A DNA stretch of 64,000 nucleotides, taken from Pseudomonadota bacterium (GTDB lineage: Bacteria; Pseudomonadota; Gammaproteobacteria; Burkholderiales; Rhodocyclaceae). The stretch's first letter is position 1. Every line of letters begins with the position of its first letter. The DNA is taken from assembly GCA_018262195.1 (NCBI GenBank), contig JAGTRS010000001.1:213219-277218 (forward strand), given 5' to 3'. Made by a program: the position numbers and the translations under genes. The notes under the pieces are model-generated. The model saw only the letters and a program-made list of their open reading frames with translations. It did no database searches and had not been told where the DNA came from. Of this stretch, positions 53,101 to 63,265 are shown piece after piece.

Positions 53101-53735
53101 GGGTGTTCCGGCGAGAGCGAACGGTGGCGCTGGGCGGCGACCAGTTCCTGCGGCAACATTTCCCGCAACACCTCGTCGTCGACCGACTTGATCTTCGCCA
53201 CTTCGTGCGATGTGCGGAAACCGTCAAAGAAATGCAGCACCGGCAGACGCCCGGCCAGCGTGGCAGCCGAAGCGATGGCCGCCATGTCCTGCGCTTCCTG
53301 CACCGAGTTGGAAGCGAGCAGCGCGAAACCAGTGCCGCGCGTCGCCATCACATCGGAATGGTCACCAAAAATCGACAGCGCATGCGTCGCCACAGCACGC
53401 GCTGCGACGTGAAAGACCGTCGGCGTCAGTTCACCGGCAATCTTGTACATGTTGGGAATCATCAGCAGCAGGCCCTGCGACGCCGTAAAGGTCGTCGCCA
53501 GAGAACCCGCCTGCAATGCGCCATGGACAGTGCCGGCGGCACCACCTTCCGACTGCAGTTCAACGACGCGGGGGACGCACCCCCAGACATTCGTCTTGCC
53601 TTGCGCTGCCCATTCGTCGGACAGCTCGCCCATGCCGGACGAGGGTGTGATCGGGTAAATGGCGATCACTTCAGAAACGCGGTAAGCCACGTTGGCGACG
53701 GCTTCATTGCCGTCGATGGTCAACATCTTGTTCAT
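50109..53735 (-). CDS. nifJ: pyruvate:ferredoxin (flavodoxin) oxidoreductase NifJ
   Basis: 1208 residues from [33 protein letters not shown]; 47 upstream codons in frame have no family match. Single-chain PFOR: domain I with the pyruvate-binding YPITPSS, a gamma domain (about 415-600), two [4Fe-4S] ferredoxin motifs ([13 protein letters not shown] and [12 protein letters not shown]), and the TPP domain ([49 protein letters not shown]). It converts pyruvate and CoA to acetyl-CoA with reduced ferredoxin or flavodoxin. Oxygen-labile, so it supports anaerobic or micro-oxic growth, often with nitrogen fixation. Confidence 0.95.
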   Translation of the reverse strand: [1208 protein letters not shown]

Positions 53736-53940
53736 GTTCAATCCTGCCCTGAAATGTGTGCCGCCCGGCGGGATATATGCTTCCCCCTTGTTTTTGTTGC
53801 GGCGCAACAGTTCGATTCTACGCCCGCACAGCAAGCATTCGAGCCATATGGAATGAAAAAAATTGCTGCCCAACACGACGAACGATGCCTCACCCTAAAC
53901 CTTTATAATGTCGGGTTTTAAAGCATCTGGACGCACTGAC

Positions 53941-55045
53941 ATGGAAGCCGAACACATCAACAGCATCTCCAACAAGCTCGACGATCTGGCGCAACGCGCC
54001 GCCGAGCTGCGGAGGTATCTTTGACTACGATCAGAAACGCGAGCGCCTGACCCTCCTCAACCAGGAGATGGAAGATCCCAAGATTTGGGATGACGCGAAA
54101 CGCGCCCAGGAACTGGGCCGCGAGAAGAAATCGCTGGAAAACATCGTGCTGGTGCTCGAAGAAGTCCAGTCCGGACTCAACGATGGCCGCGAACTGTTCG
54201 ACATGGGCAAGGAAGATGGCGACGAGGACACGCTGCTCTCCGTCGAGGCTGACAACGCCGGGCTGGAAGCCAAGGTCGCCGCCCTCGAATTCCGCCGCAT
54301 GTTCAACAACCCGTCCGACCCGATGCCCTGCTTCCTGGAAATCCAGGCCGGCGCTGGTGGTACCGAAGCCCAGGACTGGGCCTCGATGTTGCTGCGCATG
54401 TATCTGAAGTACGGCGAGAAGAAAGGCTTCACGGTCGAAGTGATGGAAGAATCGGAAGGCGAAGTCGCTGGCCTGAAGAGCGCCACCGTCAAATTCACCG
54501 GCGATTACGCCTACGGCACGCTGCGTACCGAAACCGGCATCCACCGCCTGGTCCGCAAGTCGCCTTTCGACTCCAACGCTCGCCGCCATACCTCGTTCAC
54601 CTCAGTATTCGTCTTCCCTGAAGTCGATGACTCGATCGAGATCAACATCAACCCGGCCGACGTGCGCACCGACACCTACCGTGCTTCCGGCGCCGGCGGT
54701 CAGCACATCAACAAGACCGACTCCGCAGTGCGCCTGACCCACGTCCCGACCGGCATCGTCGTTCAGTGCCAGAACGACCGTTCGCAGCACCGCAACCGCG
54801 ACGAAGCCTGGCAGATGCTGCGTGCCCGCATCTACGAGTTCGAGCTGCGCAAGCAGCAGGCCGAGCAGCAGAAGCTGGAAGATGCCAAGTCCGACATCGG
54901 CTGGGGCCACCAGATCCGCTCCTACGTGCTCGACCAGAGCCGTATCAAGGATCTGCGCACCAACCACGAAACCGGCAACACCCAGGCCGTGCTTGATGGC
55001 GACCTCGACCCCTTCATCGAAGCCAGCCTGAAGCAAGGCGTTTAA
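53941..55045 (+). CDS. prfB: peptide chain release factor 2, with programmed +1 frameshift
   Basis: Recognises UGA/UAA stops. The first 27 codons from ATG 53941 end at CGG AGG TAT CTT TGA; TGA is at 54022-54024. A +1 slip at CTT-TGA-C continues from 54023 in the frame that ends at 55045, giving 367 residues. The slippery site with an AGG Shine-Dalgarno-like sequence is the conserved autoregulatory signal of prfB, not an error. [11 protein letters not shown] holds the catalytic [13 protein letters not shown] and the RF2 anticodon region are present. The coordinates span both frames. Confidence 0.95.
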
Positions 55046-55063
55046 GGCCGTGATTGCCAGCCG

Positions 55064-56293
55064 ATGAGGCGGTTGCTCAAATGGCTGGTGATCATCGTGT
55101 TGCTGCCGCTCAGCGTAGCGGCAGCATTGACCCTTCTCGCAACCGACCAGCAAGCATTGGTCGACCGTGGCGAAGCGATTTCCCCGGACTCGGTGGCCCA
55201 GGCCAAGCGTCTCCTCGCCGCCAACGATCCACGACGCCAGCAAGCCGGCGAAATCCGCACCCTGGCGATCCCCGCCGCCCTGATCGACGAAGGCATCAAC
55301 TATGCGGCCGGCCGGTATTTTCATGCCCGTGGCGCGCTTGCCCTGATTGACGATGCCGGCGAGGTTCGCATCACCTTCACGCTGCCGGGGAAACGCTTCC
55401 TGAACCTGCGCGCGCTGGCCCATACCGTCGACGGCAAGCTGCACATCGTCGATGCCAGGCTGGGTTCCATTGCCGTACCACCAGCCTTGGTCGAATTCGT
55501 TTTTACCAGGGCAGTGGCTGCCTTTGGCTTTGATCGGGAATGGCTGATGGCAGAAAACGCCATTCAGCAAATATCCTTCAGCCAGTCACAAGCCACGATC
55601 TCGGTCACCTATATCTGGGAACCGGGCATCCTCGATCGGGCACGTGCGGTGGCCTTGTCGCCAGACGACATTGCACGCCTCCGTGAAGCCCGCCTGGCAC
55701 TGGCCGCCCTCGTTGCTCATCGCGCACCGGGTTCGCAGATCAGGCTATCCGAGGTCATCAAGGCCATGCTTCCGGCTTCCGGCGACTCGATCAAGCAGGG
55801 ACGTGCCACCCTGCTGGTTCTGAGCAGCCATCTGGCCGACAAGGACCTGGCGGCGCTGGTGCCTGCCGCCAGAAACTGGCCACGGGTGCGCTGGGTCAAT
55901 ATCACCCTGGCCGGGCGCCATGACCTTGCCCAGCACTTCGTCGTCTCGGCCGCCCTCGCCGCCTGGGCCGGCGAGCCGGTGGCCGATGCCATCGGCCTCT
56001 ACAAGGAACTGGAAGATGCACGCCGCGGCAGCGGCTTTTCCTTCATCGACCTGGCTGCCGACCGCGCCGGCACCCGCTTCGGCGAAGCACTCCTCCGCAA
56101 CCATGACCGTCTGCAGGAAACACTGAAAGGCGAACTGTCCGATCAACAACTGCTACCAGTCGTCACTGATCTTCCGGAATACCTGTACGAACCCGAATTC
56201 AAGCGCCGCTTCGAAAGCCATGAAAGCCCGCAGTTCAAGGCCATGACCCATGAAATCGAACGCCGCCTGGACACCCTCCCGCTCTATCGGTAA
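55064..56293 (+). CDS. membrane-anchored hypothetical protein
   Basis: 409 residues, 18 nt after prfB. One membrane helix (about 5-27, LLKWLVIIVLLPLSVAAALTLL); the rest is soluble and probably periplasmic. Segments such as VRITFTLPGKRFLNLRALAHTVDGKLHIVDARLG and HFVVSAALAAWAGEPVADAIGLYKELEDARRGSGFSF recur in related conserved hypotheticals of Betaproteobacteria. No enzymatic motif is recognised. Confidence 0.75.
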   Translation: MRRLLKWLVIIVLLPLSVAAALTLLATDQQALVDRGEAISPDSVAQAKRLLAANDPRRQQAGEIRTLAIPAALIDEGINYAAGRYFHARGALALIDDAGEVRITFTLPGKRFLNLRALAHTVDGKLHIVDARLGSIAVPPALVEFVFTRAVAAFGFDREWLMAENAIQQISFSQSQATISVTYIWEPGILDRARAVALSPDDIARLREARLALAALVAHRAPGSQIRLSEVIKAMLPASGDSIKQGRATLLVLSSHLADKDLAALVPAARNWPRVRWVNITLAGRHDLAQHFVVSAALAAWAGEPVADAIGLYKELEDARRGSGFSFIDLAADRAGTRFGEALLRNHDRLQETLKGELSDQQLLPVVTDLPEYLYEPEFKRRFESHESPQFKAMTHEIERRLDTLPLYR

Positions 56294-56302
56294 TCAGCCA
56301 CC

Positions 56303-56632
56303 ATGCTCGACAACCTGTTCGCCAGTCTTCCGCCCATCGGCACCGAAGACGAAGCATTCTCCACCCTGCTGGCCGAACCCGGCCTGGTCGTTCAGCGCAT
56401 CGTCTCGACCGGCCAGTCCAGCCCGCCGGGATTCTGGTACGAGCAGCCCGAAGCCGAATGGGTATTACTGATCAGCGGCGAGGCACTCTTGCGCTTCGAA
56501 GACGAAACAGAAGCCCGACGACTGCAACCGGGCTGCTACATCGACATCGCCCCCGGTCGCCGGCACCGCGTCGAATGGACGGCGCCAGACAAACAGACCA
56601 TTTGGCTGGCGATTCACCGCCCAAACGCCTGA
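56303..56632 (+). CDS. small cupin-domain protein
   Basis: 109 residues. EQPEAEWVLLISGEALLRFEDETEARRLQPGCYIDIAPGRRHRVEWTAPD is a typical single cupin with the second motif (PGxxxxIxxxxxH). The first-motif His residues are not evident. Probably a sugar- or metal-binding enzyme or regulator of unknown substrate; it starts 9 nt after the previous gene. Confidence 0.82.
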   Translation: MLDNLFASLPPIGTEDEAFSTLLAEPGLVVQRIVSTGQSSPPGFWYEQPEAEWVLLISGEALLRFEDETEARRLQPGCYIDIAPGRRHRVEWTAPDKQTIWLAIHRPNA

Positions 56633-56637
56633 ACAGT

Positions 56638-58923
56638 TCAGCCAGCCAGGCAGCGCAGCATGGTTTCGAAAAGCACCTCGGGCCGGATCGGCTTGCTTAC
56701 GAAGTCATTCATTCCAGCATCCAGACAGCGCTGCTTTTCGTAGGCAAAGGCATTCGCTGTCAGGGCGATAATCGGCACCTTCTCGCACCCCGGCAGAAGG
56801 CGAATACCCTGCGCCGCTTCCAGCCCACCCATGTTGGGCATCAGCATGTCCATCAGGATCAGCGCATAGTCGTTTCGCCTTGCCATGTCGATGGCCTCGC
56901 GACCATCGTTGGCTGTATCGATCTCGCAATTAATGCGTGTGAGGATGGCTTCGGCCACCTGTCGATTGACGATCTCATCCTCGACCAGCAAGCAGCGAAA
57001 CCCGGCGTAATCCCTGGCCAGAACGACTTCAGCACTCTCGGTCGATGGCAACGGGGTTACCTGTCGAGCCGCCAGAGTTGCCCCGCGTTTCAGCAAGACA
57101 GTGAACCAGAACAGACTACCTTCTCCGAGCGTACTGGAAACACCCGCTTCACCGCCCATCAACTCGGCCACCTGGCGCGTGATGGCGAGGCCGAGGCCAG
57201 ACCCGCCGTAGCGACGGGTGGTGGAATTATCGGCCTGGCGGAACGCCGAAAATATCTCATCCATGGCTGCCGCGCTGATACCAATGCCAGTGTCAGCTAC
57301 TTCAAAGCGAAGCAGCGCCGCATCGTCGCTCACCTCCTGCGCAACCACACGGACATCGATGCTGCCCTCTGCGGTGAACTTGATGGCATTTGAAACATAG
57401 TTGAGCAGTGCCTGCCGAAGCCTGACCGGGTCACCGACCAGACCGGACGGAGAATCCAGCTCCCCGATCCGCACCTCAAGACCCTTCTCAGCAGCCTGAT
57501 CGGCGATCATCGACAGCACTTCGCAAACGATGTTCTCAACCGCCACCGGAATACTTTCCAGCTCCAGCCGGCCTGCCTCTATTTTGGAAAGATCGAGCAC
57601 GTTGGTGATGAGCCCGAGCAGATGCTGGCCCGCTGCATCAATATGCCCGACATATTTTTTCTGGGCATCATCCAGATCGGTACGCGAAAGAACATGGGCC
57701 ATGCCGATGACGGCATTGAGCGGGGTACGAATCTCGTGGCTCATGTTGGCCAGGAAAGCTGTCTTCATCTGCTCGGCTCGTTCAGCCGCCTCGGAAGCGC
57801 GTGTCAGATACGTTGCCAGTGCCTGCTCTTCGGTAATGTCGCGCGCCAACAGGGCAAAATGACGAACCCCGTCGCCTGAACTGATTTCGACCATCGTCAA
57901 TTCGACCGGGAAATATTCGCCTTCACCATTCAAGCCCATCGCCTTGAGGCCGGAGATGCGCTCTCCGGCCATGACGCGCTGCATCAATTGACCAAGCAAG
58001 TCCGGATTTCTTTCTTCAGGCAGCAATACCGACAAAGGCTGGCCGCGCATGGTCTGCGTTCTGGGCCGGAACATCTCGACCGAGTTGTCGTCCATCGACA
58101 CGATGATCCCGTCCGGCCCGACAACCACCACGCCAAGCGCCGTGGCGGCCAGCAACATCTCGCTGCGCTCGACAGCGCGCTTGCGGGACAAGAGGTTATG
58201 AAGCCGGGCGCGAATTTCTTCAGCCAGGATCGGCTTCTGGACATAATCGTCGACGCCGAGCTGGAACAACTCGATTCGCCGCAGCGGATTGTCAAAGGCA
58301 GTCACTGCCAGGACCGGGGTACCGCCTTTGGGTAAAGGCAGGCGCCGAATCCGGTTGATCAGCCGCGTTCCGGTCATGTGCCCACCGAGGACCACATCGC
58401 ACAACACCAGATCGTAATCGTTCGCTTCAAAAGCCAGCCACGCCTCGTCAGCCGAGGCAAAGGCGTCGACCGTCATGCCCCAGGCGCGCAGTTGGGTTTC
58501 CAGCAGGGCGCGTTGATCCCTGGCATCCTCGACATAGAGAATCCGGCAGCGCATCGGTTGCAGCAATTCAACGTAATGCCGCATGAAGCGGAGCAGTTCA
58601 TCGATATCCTGCTTGCGGAAAAGCTCGGTCACACCAGACAGCACGGCCTGCGCCGCCATCCCGGAACTGGCGCTCGAGGTCAGCAAGACAATCGGTTCAA
58701 CCTTGGCCTTGCCTTCCGAACGCAAAGTCTTCGCCAGTTCAATCCCGTCGCCGTCCGGCAGCTGTCCGGAAATGACGAAAAAATGAAAGGTCTCGCGGGC
58801 GACAAGCTCGCGCGCTTCCTGTTGCGACAAGGCAAGCTCGACCCGGACATCCGCATAGTGGCTCAGTGCCTGCTGCAGGATGTCGCGGTAAAGATGCGTG
58901 GCATCGACGACGAGAATGTTCAT
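56638..58923 (-). CDS. hybrid sensor kinase with two N-terminal receivers and one C-terminal receiver
   Basis: 761 residues from MNILVVDATHLYRD. Receiver 1 (about 1-120) has a degenerate phospho site (FFVISGQLPDGDG lacks the Asp). Receiver 2 (about 125-245) has LVLCDVVLGG. A PAS/PAC domain follows (about 255-375), then HisKA with the phospho-His in FLANMSHEIRTPLN. HATPase_c (DTGIGIS, GGSGLGL) precedes C-terminal receiver 3 with LILMDMLMPNMGG. It is cytoplasmic, with no membrane helix. The output partner is not adjacent; the cupin and lysS flank it. Confidence 0.92.
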   Translation of the reverse strand: MNILVVDATHLYRDILQQALSHYADVRVELALSQQEARELVARETFHFFVISGQLPDGDGIELAKTLRSEGKAKVEPIVLLTSSASSGMAAQAVLSGVTELFRKQDIDELLRFMRHYVELLQPMRCRILYVEDARDQRALLETQLRAWGMTVDAFASADEAWLAFEANDYDLVLCDVVLGGHMTGTRLINRIRRLPLPKGGTPVLAVTAFDNPLRRIELFQLGVDDYVQKPILAEEIRARLHNLLSRKRAVERSEMLLAATALGVVVVGPDGIIVSMDDNSVEMFRPRTQTMRGQPLSVLLPEERNPDLLGQLMQRVMAGERISGLKAMGLNGEGEYFPVELTMVEISSGDGVRHFALLARDITEEQALATYLTRASEAAERAEQMKTAFLANMSHEIRTPLNAVIGMAHVLSRTDLDDAQKKYVGHIDAAGQHLLGLITNVLDLSKIEAGRLELESIPVAVENIVCEVLSMIADQAAEKGLEVRIGELDSPSGLVGDPVRLRQALLNYVSNAIKFTAEGSIDVRVVAQEVSDDAALLRFEVADTGIGISAAAMDEIFSAFRQADNSTTRRYGGSGLGLAITRQVAELMGGEAGVSSTLGEGSLFWFTVLLKRGATLAARQVTPLPSTESAEVVLARDYAGFRCLLVEDEIVNRQVAEAILTRINCEIDTANDGREAIDMARRNDYALILMDMLMPNMGGLEAAQGIRLLPGCEKVPIIALTANAFAYEKQRCLDAGMNDFVSKPIRPEVLFETMLRCLAG

Positions 58924-59089
58924 TGGCTTCCCACGACTTTGTACATGCTTCGCCAAATTTTCCTGACCGTCCAAGCACACATGCCAGACGCAAAATGGTG
59001 GCGTTGCCCTTGTTCCAAACGGGTGTAATCGGCGAAAATCACGGATTCTAAGCCATAGTCGGCTTACTCATCGCATCCAAGGATTCTTC

Positions 59090-60595
59090 ATGTCCAACCC
59101 CGAACAGCAAGCCCCGGTCCAGCAAGACGAAAACCAGCTCATCGCCGAGCGCCGCGCCAAACTGGCCGAGTGGCGCAAGACCGGGAAAGCCTTCCCGAAT
59201 GACTTCCAGCGTGAGAACACCGCCGCCAAGGTCCTCGAAGGCTATGGCGAGAAGACGTCTGAAGAACTCGAAGGCCTGCCGGTTGAAGTCAAGCTGGCCG
59301 GCCGCATGATGCTCAAGCGCGTCATGGGCAAGGCTTCCTTCGCCACCATTCAGGATTTGTCGGGGCGTATCCAGCTGTACATCACCCGCGACCGCGTCGG
59401 CGAAGAGGTCTATGCCGACTTCAAGACCTGGGACCTGGGCGACATCATTGCTGTCACCGGTAGCCTGATGAAGACCAAGACGGGCGAACTGTCCATCCAG
59501 GCTGCCGAGATCCGCCTGCTGACCAAGTCGCTGCGCCCCCTGCCGGACAAGTTCCACGGCCTGGCCGACCAGGAAATGAAATATCGCCAGCGTTACGTCG
59601 ACCTGATCATGAACGAGGAAACGCGCTTCACCTTCCGCGCCCGTTCAGCCATCGTCTCGTCGATCCGCAATTTCATGACCGGCCATGGCTTCATGGAAGT
59701 CGAAACGCCGATGATGCACCCGATCCCTGGCGGTGCCTCGGCCAAGCCGTTCGTCACGCACCACAACGCGCTCGACATGCAGCAGTTCCTGCGCATCGCC
59801 CCTGAGCTTTACCTGAAGCGCCTGGTCGTCGGCGGTTTCGAGAAGGTCTTCGAAATCAACCGCAACTTCCGCAACGAAGGCCTCTCGCCGCGCCACAATC
59901 CCGAATTCACCATGATGGAGTTCTACGAGGCGTACGCGAACTACCACACGCTGATGGACTTCACCGAAGGCCTGCTCCGCCACACCGCCCGCGAAGCGCT
60001 GGGCAAGGAAGTCTTCATTTATCAGGGCCGCGAGCTCGACCTCTCCAAGCCTTTCCATCGCCTGACCATCAATCAGGCCATCCAGCGCCAGCATCCGGAG
60101 TTCAGCGATGCCGAACTGGCTGATCCGGAATTCCTGAAAGCCAAGATCAAGCACTTCGGTGAGCCGCTCAAGCCGGGCGGTCTCGGCAGTCTGCAGCTGC
60201 AACTGTTCGAAGCCTGCGCTGAAGCCCAGTGCTGGGAACCGACCTTCATCATCGACTACCCGGTCGAAGTGTCGCCGCTGGCCCGTGCCTCCGATACCAA
60301 CCCGGAAATCACCGAGCGCTTCGAGCTGTTCATTGTTGGACGTGAAATTGCCAATGGCTTCTCGGAGTTGAACGACGCCGAGGATCAGGCTGCGCGCTTC
60401 CAGGAACAGATGAAGGCCAAGGATGCCGGCGATGAGGAAGCGATGTATTACGACGCTGATTTCATTCGGGCGCTGGAGTATGGTCTGCCACCGACCGGTG
60501 GATGCGGGATCGGCATTGATCGTCTGATCATGCTGCTGACCGACGCAGCAGCCATCCGGGATGTAATCCTGTTCCCCTCCATGCGCCCCGAATGA
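59090..60595 (+). CDS. lysS: lysyl-tRNA synthetase, class II
   Basis: 501 residues, standard length. OB-fold anticodon domain (about 60-160), class II motif 2 [31 protein letters not shown] and motif 3 [37 protein letters not shown] and [18 protein letters not shown] are typical. Essential core gene; placed after prfB in this lineage. Confidence 0.96.
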   Translation: MSNPEQQAPVQQDENQLIAERRAKLAEWRKTGKAFPNDFQRENTAAKVLEGYGEKTSEELEGLPVEVKLAGRMMLKRVMGKASFATIQDLSGRIQLYITRDRVGEEVYADFKTWDLGDIIAVTGSLMKTKTGELSIQAAEIRLLTKSLRPLPDKFHGLADQEMKYRQRYVDLIMNEETRFTFRARSAIVSSIRNFMTGHGFMEVETPMMHPIPGGASAKPFVTHHNALDMQQFLRIAPELYLKRLVVGGFEKVFEINRNFRNEGLSPRHNPEFTMMEFYEAYANYHTLMDFTEGLLRHTAREALGKEVFIYQGRELDLSKPFHRLTINQAIQRQHPEFSDAELADPEFLKAKIKHFGEPLKPGGLGSLQLQLFEACAEAQCWEPTFIIDYPVEVSPLARASDTNPEITERFELFIVGREIANGFSELNDAEDQAARFQEQMKAKDAGDEEAMYYDADFIRALEYGLPPTGGCGIGIDRLIMLLTDAAAIRDVILFPSMRPE

Positions 60596-60699
60596 TGCGT
60601 GGCTGCGCTTGCCAATACTGCGTTGCACGGCACCTTGCATAGCGCTGCTATGCGGCGGCACCGTGCGCCTTGTCTTGGCTGCGCTCGCTCACGCATCGA
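60594..60699. repeat. large imperfect hairpin repeat after lysS
   Basis: Inverted arms GATGCGTG...CACGCATC, inner GCACGG...CCGTGC and a perfect GCATAG-5-CTATGC tip, about 105 bp in all. This looks like a palindromic extragenic element; it may also end lysS transcripts. No T-run follows. Confidence 0.65.
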
Positions 60700-60718
60700 G
60701 TTTTCCCGGTAATTCCTG

Positions 60719-61216
60719 ATGCAGATTCGTCAGTTGCAGATTGCCAACGACCACCTGCAGGACCGCCTGGTCCTGCGTGTCGCGACGCAGAATGACGAGG
60801 AATATCGCGTCTGGCTGACCCGGCGTTTCCTGCGTGAGTTATGGCCACATCTGGCTGCACTGCTTGGCAAGGTGACCACACCAGCGCCGGCGATGGCCGA
60901 GGTGGAGGTTGCCGAGCAACCGAGCTTCGAACAGCCCTTCAGCGACGACAACGCCACCTACCCGCTGGGCTCGTCGCCCTTGCTGACCAGCGAGATCAAG
61001 TTCGACACCCTGAGCGACGGCAATTTCAGCCTGACTTTCCGCGAAGGCCGGGAACGCAGCTTTCAGTTGGGCCTGACCCCCGACCTTCTGCAGGCGCTCT
61101 GCGCCATGCTGCGGGCCGGGGCCGAACAGGCACAGTGGAATCTGGCACTCGACTACGCTGCGCCGGCCGAGCCAGCACCCGCTCCCGCCAGTAGCTACCC
61201 ATCACGTCTGCACTAG
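60719..61216 (+). CDS. conserved hypothetical protein next to mnmC
   Basis: 165 residues. [50 protein letters not shown], then [41 protein letters not shown]. No signal peptide or known motif. Its stop overlaps the GTG of mnmC by one base. Homologues sit in the same place in related genomes as far as I recall. Function unknown. Confidence 0.75.
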   Translation: MQIRQLQIANDHLQDRLVLRVATQNDEEYRVWLTRRFLRELWPHLAALLGKVTTPAPAMAEVEVAEQPSFEQPFSDDNATYPLGSSPLLTSEIKFDTLSDGNFSLTFREGRERSFQLGLTPDLLQALCAMLRAGAEQAQWNLALDYAAPAEPAPAPASSYPSRLH

Positions 61217-63150
61217 TGGAAAAACTGCAGCCGGCCAGGCTCGAATTCGTTGCTTACGAAACGCCCTACTCGGCGGCCTTTGACGACGTTTATCACTCCG
61301 CCCTCGGGGGGCCAACGCAGGCCAGACACGTTTTTCTGGGCGGCAACGAACTACCGGCACGCTGGCAGGACAAGGACCGTTTCGTCATCCTCGAAACCGG
61401 CTTCGGCACCGGGCTGAATTTCCTGGCTACCTGGCAGGCCTGGCGTGGCGATCCGCAACGCTGCCGGCGGCTGCACTTCATCTCCTTCGAGAAACATCCG
61501 TTCACCCTGGCCGACCTCGCCACCTGCCAGCAGGCCTGGCCGGAATTCGCCGAACTGGCGGCCGAACTGCAGCATAAATGGCCGCCGTTGGTGCCGGGCA
61601 TGCACCGGCTCCATCTCAACGACGGACAGGTGATCCTGACCCTGACCTTCGGGGATGCCGCAATGCAACTGCGCTCAATTGATGCCTCGGTCGATGCCTT
61701 TTACCTTGACGGCTTTTCACCGCCCAAGAATCCGGAACTGTGGTCGCCGCATTTCTGCAAGGGTCTCGCCCGCCTGACCGCGCCCGGTGCAACCCTCGCC
61801 ACCTGGTCAGTGGCCGGCCATGTCCGCCAGGCACTGAAAGACGCCGAGTTCGAGGTGGCCAAACGCCCCGGCCCTGTGGGCAAGCGGCAGATGCTGGTCG
61901 GCCGCTTCCGCTCCCGTCGCCCGGATCGCCACGTCGCCCCGACCGATCGCCGGGCCATCGTCATCGGCGCCGGCATTGCCGGCAGCACAACAGCCTATGC
62001 GCTGGCTGCTGCTGGCTGGCAGGTTACGGTACTGGAGCAGGCCGAAGCACCCGCCCTGGGCGCTTCCAGCAATCTGGCCGGCATGCTGCGCCCCTTGCCC
62101 AGTGCCGACGACAACCGTCTTTCCCGCATCACCCGTGCGGGTTTCCTGGCCACCCGAGCTCTGCTCGCCGCGCTGCCCGAAGCCCGCTGGTCGCCCTGTG
62201 GCGTGTTGCATCTTGCCCGCGAACCCGAGCATGAAGCGCAACAACGACGGGCCGTCGAGCAACTCGGCTTCCCGCCTGAAGTGCTGCAATTCGTCGAAGC
62301 CGACGAAGCCAGCCGCCTGCTCGGTCAGCCAGTCACCATTGGCGGCTGGTGGTTCCCGAGCGGCGGCTGGGCGCAACCGCCCTCGGTCTGCCGGGCCGCT
62401 CTGACCGCCTTTCCCGAACGCATCACGACGCAATTCAATGCCGCAGTCGACCGGATCGCTCGCACCAACGACCAATGGCAGGCTCTTGGCGCCAACGGCA
62501 AGATGCTTGCGGAAGCGCCAATGCTTATCATGGCCAGTGGTGCCGCTGCCCCGCGTTTCGAACAGTTCGCCTGGCTACCACAACGTTCCGGCCGCGGCCA
62601 GGTCAGCCACCTGCCCGCGAGTGTCGGCAAGCCGCTGAATACCGTGCTCTTCCAGATCGGCTACGCCATACCCGCCTTTGACGGTACGCAACTGATCGGC
62701 GCTTCCCTTTCCTACGAAGATGATGAGCCAGCCGAACGCGAGGCAGACCACCGCGACAACCTGGCCCGTCTCCGGCTGACCCTGCCCGATTTCGCGACCG
62801 GTCTCGACCCCGCCACCCTGCATGGCCGCGTCGGCTTCCGCCCGATGTCGCCGGACCGGATGCCCATTGTCGGCGCCGTGCCGGACGCCATGACCGCCAC
62901 CCCCAACACCCGCCTCCACAATATTCCCCGCCAATCCGGCCTGTGGTGCGTCCAGGGCTTTGGCGCCCGAGGCATTGTCTGGTCGGCACTGATGGCCGAT
63001 CTGCTGGTCAGCCAGCTCGAAGGCGAGCCGCTGCCGCTGGAGCGTGATCTCGTCGATGCGCTCGACCCCGGCCGCTTCCTGATCAAGGCAGCACGGAGCC
63101 CAAGCGGGGAATTTCCACCGGACGAAGAAACTGCCGAACCGGCAGCATGA
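61216..63150 (+). CDS. mnmC: bifunctional tRNA (mnm5s2U34) modification enzyme MnmC
   Basis: 644 residues from a GTG. N-terminal methyltransferase domain (about 1-235: [19 protein letters not shown], then [15 protein letters not shown]). C-terminal FAD oxidoreductase (about 245-630: [80 protein letters not shown]). It removes the carboxymethyl group from cmnm5U34 and methylates the amine in several tRNAs. Both halves are complete. Confidence 0.95.
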   Translation: MEKLQPARLEFVAYETPYSAAFDDVYHSALGGPTQARHVFLGGNELPARWQDKDRFVILETGFGTGLNFLATWQAWRGDPQRCRRLHFISFEKHPFTLADLATCQQAWPEFAELAAELQHKWPPLVPGMHRLHLNDGQVILTLTFGDAAMQLRSIDASVDAFYLDGFSPPKNPELWSPHFCKGLARLTAPGATLATWSVAGHVRQALKDAEFEVAKRPGPVGKRQMLVGRFRSRRPDRHVAPTDRRAIVIGAGIAGSTTAYALAAAGWQVTVLEQAEAPALGASSNLAGMLRPLPSADDNRLSRITRAGFLATRALLAALPEARWSPCGVLHLAREPEHEAQQRRAVEQLGFPPEVLQFVEADEASRLLGQPVTIGGWWFPSGGWAQPPSVCRAALTAFPERITTQFNAAVDRIARTNDQWQALGANGKMLAEAPMLIMASGAAAPRFEQFAWLPQRSGRGQVSHLPASVGKPLNTVLFQIGYAIPAFDGTQLIGASLSYEDDEPAEREADHRDNLARLRLTLPDFATGLDPATLHGRVGFRPMSPDRMPIVGAVPDAMTATPNTRLHNIPRQSGLWCVQGFGARGIVWSALMADLLVSQLEGEPLPLERDLVDALDPGRFLIKAARSPSGEFPPDEETAEPAA

Positions 63151-63265
63151 CATTCAGGCATATGGATAGAAGACATCCTTATTGGCGCTCGCCGCCGGGC
63201 GCGCTAAGCTAGACGATCTGTTTCAAGCCTTTCCTTTTTCAACAACAACTCAAAGAGAGACACGC

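Noticed and set aside
53736..53876. N-terminal extension of NifJ
   Set aside because: The 47 extra residues before [12 protein letters not shown] show no PFOR similarity, and total length without them fits the family.
54022..54024. Early stop codon in prfB as a sequencing error or pseudogene
   Set aside because: It matches the conserved RF2 autoregulatory frameshift, and the downstream frame is complete.
63151..63265. SAM or other riboswitch ahead of metY
   Set aside because: The 115-bp stretch has neither the conserved core blocks nor the length of SAM-I, SAM-II or SAM/SAH elements.
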